The notes under the pieces: model-generated
What the model saw: the letters and a program-made list of their open reading frames with translations, nothing else
Databases searched by the model: none
What the model was told of the DNA's origin: nothing
Shown here: positions 41,533 to 45,792 of the stretch, one piece after another
Position numbering within the stretch: position 1 is the stretch's first letter
Layout of the letters: each line of letters opens with the position of its first letter
Translations under genes and position numbers: made by a program
Assembly: GCA_034435675.1 (NCBI GenBank)
Contig: DAOTWP010000363.1
Span: 1-45,792, forward strand
Direction: 5' to 3'
Origin: DAOTWP01 sp034435675
GTDB taxonomy: Bacteria > Chloroflexota > Anaerolineae > Aggregatilineales > Phototrophicaceae
Length of the DNA stretch: 45,792 nucleotides

Positions 41533-42587
41533 TGTGCCAGCAACAGTTCTGTCCAGGCTTGAATCCACGTTTCACGATGCTCGTTAATCGCTTCAAGTTC
41601 AAGCACTGCCGGGCGATCTGGAATCCGGGCGTAATCGGCAAAAAGCTGCGGGAGCTGCGCTTCGGCATTCACGGGAAACACGTACATTTGCAAGGGCAAA
41701 TCTTCCTGAAACGGCACGCTCAGCAGAAAATCAATGAACTGCTGTGCTGCCACTTCGTTTTCCGTGCCACGCAAAATGCCTGCGAACTCAATCTGCCGGA
41801 AACACATACCGTCCGCCACGATGCTGCCGGTGGTCACGATATCGGTTTGTGCATCGTAGGTAAACGGGGGACTGCTGGCATAGCTGACCACAAGCGGGCG
41901 TGTTCCGCCGCCACCTCCTGCCGTGAATTCGCCAAAATATGCCTGCTCCCAGCCATCAGTGACCAACACGCCATTGGCGAACAAGTCCGCCCAGTAATTC
42001 AGATAGGTATATTCCCCCTCGGTGCCAAACTCGGCAACCGTTGCCAGCAAAAATGCCAACCCCGGCGACGAGGTCGCGGGATTCTGCACAACCAGCAGCC
42101 CACGATACGCCGGGTCAGTTAGTGCCAGCAGGCTGTCCGGCAGCGCGGTGGCACTGTCCTCAAAGTAGGCAATATCGTAATTCAGGCAGACATCTCCATA
42201 ATTAACCGGCGTGACACGAAATTCCGCGTCAAGCTGAAACTGCGCGTCAACATTGACCAGTTCCGGCGACTCATAGGGCAGGAACAACTCAAAATCAGCC
42301 GCAAGCGCACGCCCCAGAAACGTATTGTCTACCCCGAACAGCACATCACCCAGTGGATTGTCTCTGGTGAGAATCGCCTGATTGAGCATCGTTCCCGCGT
42401 CACCCAGGCGCAGCACTTCTACTGTGATTCCCGTCTCGGCTTCAAACGCTGCCAGCACTGACTCGCTGACGTTAAAACTGTCGTGACTAATCAGTCTTAA
42501 TGTGATGGCCTCTTGGGCACGCAGCACAGGGGCGACTCCAAGCATACACATTATACATAGGACAAGCAGCAGCCCTTTACCATGCAT
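41529..42587 (-). CDS. thiB: Thiamine-binding periplasmic-type protein
   Basis: 352 residues. Signal peptide MHGKGLLLVLCIMCMLG ending VLRAQ. The mature protein starts with TLRLISHDSFNVSESVLAAF, as in ThiB/TbpA, and has LGDVLFGVDNTFLGRAL and VTPVNYGDVCLNYDIAYF. It captures thiamine or its phosphates outside the membrane. AAAGGGG 7 nt before the ATG at 42587 decides among several close ATGs. It is the first gene behind the TPP riboswitch. Confidence 0.88.
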   Translation of the reverse strand: MHGKGLLLVLCIMCMLGVAPVLRAQEAITLRLISHDSFNVSESVLAAFEAETGITVEVLRLGDAGTMLNQAILTRDNPLGDVLFGVDNTFLGRALAADFELFLPYESPELVNVDAQFQLDAEFRVTPVNYGDVCLNYDIAYFEDSATALPDSLLALTDPAYRGLLVVQNPATSSPGLAFLLATVAEFGTEGEYTYLNYWADLFANGVLVTDGWEQAYFGEFTAGGGGGTRPLVVSYASSPPFTYDAQTDIVTTGSIVADGMCFRQIEFAGILRGTENEVAAQQFIDFLLSVPFQEDLPLQMYVFPVNAEAQLPQLFADYARIPDRPAVLELEAINEHRETWIQAWTELLLAQ

Positions 42588-42660
42588 CATTAAACCCCTT
42601 TCAGACATCAATTATCATTGCAGAATGACCAGCAGGGTGCAGGACCAGGACCGCAAAGAG

Positions 42661-42705
42661 CCGGGGAAATTGAAACCACCCCTAACGGGGTGTCGTAGGG
42701 GTGGT
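42661..42705 (-). terminator. Terminator of the TPP riboswitch expression platform
   Basis: On the minus strand ACCACCCCTA and TAGGGGTGGT form a perfect 10-bp stem with an 11-nt loop (42675-42705), followed by a short T-rich stretch TTTCAATTT. It lies between the aptamer and thiB, so TPP binding probably favours termination. Confidence 0.7.
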
Positions 42706-42721
42706 AAGCAAAAGGAATGCT

Positions 42722-42817
42722 TTGAGTACGCTCCCTACGCCGGCATGATCCGGATCAGGTTTAGGGTCGGTGCGGCGTTACGCACCCTCTCAGCCCGTTT
42801 GCACGAACTCCCCTGGT
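42722..42817 (-). promoter_or_regulatory. TPP riboswitch (THI element)
   Basis: On the minus strand the conserved THI core is clear: GGGCTGAGAGGGTGCG, then AAACCTGATCCGGATCATGC and CCGGCGTAGGGAG. The pyrimidine-sensing CTGAGA and the diphosphate-sensing half are intact. It precedes the thiBPQ operon. Confidence 0.95.
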
Positions 42818-42845
42818 CTTTCATTGATATATACGGCTATTTTTG

Positions 42846-42874
42846 AGTATAACCTGAATTGACGCGATTAGCAA
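42846..42874 (-). promoter_or_regulatory. Predicted promoter of the thiBPQ operon
   Basis: On the minus strand TTGCTA (42874-42869), 17 nt, TATACT (42851-42846). The start of transcription would fall about 20 nt before the riboswitch. Confidence 0.6.
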
Positions 42875-42899
42875 TCCGTTTGTGCGCTATCCGGGAAGA

Positions 42900-43694
42900 T
42901 TAAGGTAGGAATCTCGCAAGGTAACCTTGAAAATCATCCATGGTACAGGCGTCTATATAGCGCAGGAATTCTCCCCCCGCGAGTGGATAATCCGGGTAAC
43001 AGCTCGTCGGATACGCACCACGTGGAGCATGGACCACGATATCTACGGCGGGGGATGGAACAACGGTGCAATCGACAGCGGGCTGTATCTGTTCCACCAA
43101 CCGTTCAACCGTGACAATAACCGTATCAGCAATTGTTGCCAATTCAAGATCAACGCCGAGGTTGTTATTTAACAGCACATTGCCGGCACGGTCCGCCACC
43201 AGTCCATGCAAAACGGCAACATCGCAGCCTATTGCCGGAAACGCTGCCAGCAGCTCCCCACTGTAGGGATCAACGATGGTCTTAACATCCGGGCGCAATT
43301 TGAGCAGATCAGTGGCAATCCACGCGGGCGAAGGCATAAACCCTACCGCACTCATGCGCGCCCGCAGTCCCAGCGCAAGACTCGCCTCTGTTTCCTCAAT
43401 AACCCGAACCTGCCCACGCTGAGCCGCTACCGTGAACATCGGCGCAAACCCGAACACTTCCAGCCCAAAATAGACACTGCGCACTGCCTGCACGCACCCC
43501 GCGCCAACCAATAGGTCCGACTCAAAGCCTGCGGTAAAACATAATAGGGTCAGCTCACCAGGGCGCGGATTACGGCGCAGGAGTTCGCGTACAAAAGCTA
43601 CCGGTCGGCGATAGTTGGTCATGCCTCCCAGCGCCAGAATCATGCCATCGCGCACATGGCTGGCAGCAGTTGTCAGATCAAGTGTTATAGTCAC
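42900..43694 (-). CDS. CoA-transferase family I, alpha subunit (GctA-like)
   Basis: 264 residues starting with GTG at 43694; no clear ribosome-binding site. The pattern fits glutaconate CoA-transferase subunit A and relatives: VRDGMILALGGMTNYRRPVA, FVRELLRR, LTLLCFTAGFESDLLVGAG, AVLHGLVADRAGNVLLNN and ADTVIVTVERLVE. It is shorter than GctA (about 320). The neighbouring genes are a thiamine importer and a FecCD-type importer; no beta subunit is adjacent. The lone beta subunit at 7394-8209 is the obvious candidate partner. Confidence 0.82.
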   Translation of the reverse strand: MTITLDLTTAASHVRDGMILALGGMTNYRRPVAFVRELLRRNPRPGELTLLCFTAGFESDLLVGAGCVQAVRSVYFGLEVFGFAPMFTVAAQRGQVRVIEETEASLALGLRARMSAVGFMPSPAWIATDLLKLRPDVKTIVDPYSGELLAAFPAIGCDVAVLHGLVADRAGNVLLNNNLGVDLELATIADTVIVTVERLVEQIQPAVDCTVVPSPAVDIVVHAPRGAYPTSCYPDYPLAGGEFLRYIDACTMDDFQGYLARFLP

Positions 43695-43752
43695 GGGTAA
43701 ATTTTAGTCCTGCCGGTAAATCAAGAACGCGCAGGCATTATACCAGCGGCAC

Positions 43753-44778
43753 TCAAGCTGCCGCAGCAGCGAGCCGCAACCAGCGAACAAGCGCATACAG
43801 GCTTGTGCATGCCGCCTGCTGGGCGCCAAACCGAACTTCCCACCGCAGGGGTTCTGCGCCGCTTACCACTACTGTGATAGCAGCTTCTTCAGTATCAACA
43901 ACTGTGAATCCTGCCCGTTCCAGTGCACGGCGCGTCCAGAGCGCGGCAATACCCTCACCCACAAGCGCCACAGGCATGTTTGCATCCTGCAGCGCTGTCA
44001 ACCGAAATGAGCCTGTTTGGCGATCAAATGCGACGCCCTCTCCCTGAAATGCCTGCTCAAATGCACCATTCAGCACCAGGTCTTCCGGCGCGCCTGTGTA
44101 GAGCATGCCCCCGCTTGCCAGCATCCAGATGCGATCCGCGCTGCGCAGGGCAAGGTCAAGGTCGTGGGTGGAAAGCAGCACGGCACGTCCCGTGTTGTGC
44201 GCCAATTTGCGCAGCACCTGCATAATCTCGACGCGACGGGGGAGGTCTAGAAAAGCCGTAGGTTCATCCAGCAGCATCACGGCAGGCTCCTGCGCAAGTG
44301 CGCGTGCGATGAACATTTTCTGCCGCTCACCATCACTCAACTCATGCATATAGCGTCCTGCCAGCGCACCTGCGCCCACAGCGGCAACTGCCCACTGCAC
44401 TACCGTCTCATCCGCCACGCTTAACCGCCCCGACCAGTCGGTATAAGGATGCCTGCCGAGCGCCACCAGCGCATAGCCGGTCAACAGCCCCGGATCAACC
44501 CGTTCGGTCAGCACAACACTGAGTCTTCGTGCCAGTGCTGTAACTGGCATGGTGGACAAATCATCCCCAAGCAGCTTTACCTGCCCATACAGCGGCTTTT
44601 GCATGCCCGCCAGCGTGCGCATCAATGTCGATTTGCCCGCGCCGTTCGGTCCTATCAGGCAGACTAATTCTCCGGCATGGAGCGCAAGCTGCAAATGCTC
44701 CGCCACGATATGCGGCGGTCGGCGCACAGGAGCATAGCCAATTGCCAAATCATCAGCGCTGAGTACAGGAGCTGTCAT
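43753..44778 (-). CDS. FecE/BtuD-type ABC ATPase with C-terminal extension
   Basis: 341 residues from the ATG at 44778, which overlaps the permease stop by 4 nt; the long upstream open frame is only the permease read in another frame. Walker A GPNGAGKST, signature LSDGERQK, Walker B VMLLDEPTAFLD and the switch His in LLSTHDLD are intact. Family members are about 255 residues; the extra 85 residues (from about 255) include VALVGEGIAALWTRRALERA and a VVDTEEAAITVVVSG strand, and look like a small alpha/beta domain of unknown role. Confidence 0.88.
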   Translation of the reverse strand: MTAPVLSADDLAIGYAPVRRPPHIVAEHLQLALHAGELVCLIGPNGAGKSTLMRTLAGMQKPLYGQVKLLGDDLSTMPVTALARRLSVVLTERVDPGLLTGYALVALGRHPYTDWSGRLSVADETVVQWAVAAVGAGALAGRYMHELSDGERQKMFIARALAQEPAVMLLDEPTAFLDLPRRVEIMQVLRKLAHNTGRAVLLSTHDLDLALRSADRIWMLASGGMLYTGAPEDLVLNGAFEQAFQGEGVAFDRQTGSFRLTALQDANMPVALVGEGIAALWTRRALERAGFTVVDTEEAAITVVVSGAEPLRWEVRFGAQQAACTSLYALVRWLRLAAAAA

Positions 44779-45792
44779 GTCGCAAATAACCGCCCTGCCT
44801 GCCTGCCGCGCAAAATCACCCAGATTACCACCGGCGCGCCAATGACAGCAGTGACCGGATTCAGCGGCAGAATCGTCTGGCTGCCGGGAACCTGGGCGAT
44901 TAACCCTGCGACCAGCGCCATAATCCCGCCGATGAGCATCGCTGCCGGGATCAGGATACGATGATCGGCAGTGTTGAACACCCCCCGGCAAAGGTGCGGC
45001 ACGGCAATGCCAATGAAACCAATCGGACCGCAAAACGCCGTAATCAGCCCTGCCAGCACCGCCGTCACAAAGATAATCAGCAACCGCACCCGGCGCACAT
45101 TCAGCCCCATGCTGCGGGCATAGGTTTCACCCAGCAACAGGGCGTTCAAGGGTTTTGCCAGCAGATAGGCGGCGAGAAGCGCAAGCAGCACTGCGGGCGC
45201 AAAAATGACAATTTGCTGCCAGTAAACGCCATCAAAACTGCCGAATGTCCAGCTAATGTATGCTTGAATTTGCTCTGGAATGCTAAAGAACAGCAGCAGG
45301 CTGACAACCGCACTGGTGACAAAACCGAACATCAGACCGAGAATCAGCAGCGTGACGCCGCTGCGCACCTGCTGGGCAAACGCCATAATCAGCAGCAGGG
45401 TGCCAGCAGCCCCCAGCACCGCCGCTGCTGCCATACCGATGTCATCCGCCAGCCCAACACCTGCCAGCAGTGTGCCGCCCACTGCCCCGGCACTTAGCAC
45501 CGCCACAGCCACGCCCAGACTTGCGCCCGACGTCACACCCAGCACATCCGGACCTGCCAGCGGATTGCGAAACAGGGTTTGCATCAGCAGCCCACCTACG
45601 CTGAGCGCCGCACCCGCCAGCACCGCCGTCACCGCGCCAGGCAAGCGCAGGTTCAAAATGATCTGTGTCCACGAGTCTTTGCTGGCTTCGCCCCCCAGCA
45701 GCACCGTAACAATCTCATGCAGCGGGATATTCACTGACCCGACGCCCACGCGCAGCATGAACAGGCTAATCAGCAGCAGCGGCAGCGTCCAG
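44775..45792 (-). CDS. FecCD-type ABC permease, 5' end beyond window
   Basis: At least 338 residues are in the window, continuing past the right edge (in-frame WTLPLLLISLF precedes the first ATG seen, at 45758). BtuC/FecCD motifs: LRLPGAVTAVLAGAALSVGG, LFRNPLAGPDVLGVTSGAS, CGPIGFIGIAVPHLCR and LPLNPVTAVIGAPVVIWVIL. About ten membrane helices in the full protein. With the following ATPase it would import a siderophore, haem or cobalamin; the binding protein is probably upstream, outside the window. No cobalamin riboswitch can be checked here. Confidence 0.92.
   Translation of the reverse strand, partial: WTLPLLLISLFMLRVGVGSVNIPLHEIVTVLLGGEASKDSWTQIILNLRLPGAVTAVLAGAALSVGGLLMQTLFRNPLAGPDVLGVTSGASLGVAVAVLSAGAVGGTLLAGVGLADDIGMAAAAVLGAAGTLLLIMAFAQQVRSGVTLLILGLMFGFVTSAVVSLLLFFSIPEQIQAYISWTFGSFDGVYWQQIVIFAPAVLLALLAAYLLAKPLNALLLGETYARSMGLNVRRVRLLIIFVTAVLAGLITAFCGPIGFIGIAVPHLCRGVFNTADHRILIPAAMLIGGIMALVAGLIAQVPGSQTILPLNPVTAVIGAPVVIWVILRGRQAGRLFAT

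Noticed and set aside
44779..45033. N-terminal extension of the FecE-type ATPase
   Set aside because: These 85 codons are the permease gene read in the wrong frame; the ATGA overlap at 44775-44778 gives a normal start.
1..45792. CRISPR arrays, prophage, rRNA genes or a replication origin
   Set aside because: No regularly spaced repeats, phage structural genes or rRNA motifs were seen. gyrB is present, but without dnaA, recF or a DnaA-box cluster nearby.

Overview
The window (about 56-57% GC by eye) is a densely packed bacterial chromosome segment. Gene content and protein style suggest a member of the Chloroflexota, probably Anaerolineae-like: BTAD-type regulators, KaiC-like ATPases, family-5 solute-binding proteins with one membrane anchor and a Thr/Pro-rich linker, DUF4397 repeat proteins, and GyrB of the short 650-residue type. 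This assignment is an inference from protein style; there is no rRNA in the window.

Layout. 1-5.9 kb: divergent tRNA synthetase genes alaS (cut by the window edge) and tyrS, a secreted DUF4397 protein and a stand-alone cyclic-nucleotide-binding protein. 6-10.3 kb: an RtcB RNA ligase followed by a lone CoA-transferase beta subunit, then a family-5 solute-binding protein behind secG. 10.4-18.1 kb: an M24 peptidase, and divergently a six-gene run with a GH-A glycoside hydrolase, an amino-acid-type binding lipoprotein, a bicupin and three glycosyltransferases (GT4, GT4, GT9). 18.1-20.3 kb: murA with an Asp at the fosfomycin position, cotranscribed with a SAM hydroxide adenosyltransferase. 20.3-23.8 kb: a hisHAFIE operon with a recognisable histidine attenuator, followed by a hotdog thioesterase. 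23.9-28.2 kb: an acyl-CoA ligase, a transposase scar, a small membrane protein, a BTAD regulator and tRNA-Arg(UCU). 28.3-30.5 kb: gyrB.

30.6-38.5 kb is the most unusual part: an unknown 143-residue helical protein, a two-domain KaiC-like ATPase, a three-domain KaiC-like ATPase, a bacteriophytochrome whose output module is a V4R domain rather than a kinase, and a GAF histidine kinase whose N-terminus resembles the KaiA/RsbU helical-bundle family. The first four genes are tightly packed; the kinase follows a 217-nt gap containing a nested stem-loop. I propose that this is a light-responsive KaiC-type signalling module.

38.6-45.8 kb: a palindromic repeat; a TPP-riboswitch-controlled thiBPQ thiamine transporter; the missing-partner CoA-transferase alpha subunit; and a FecCD/FecE-type importer running off the right edge.

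All functional calls come from reading motifs and residues. No database search was run, and family alignments are from memory.
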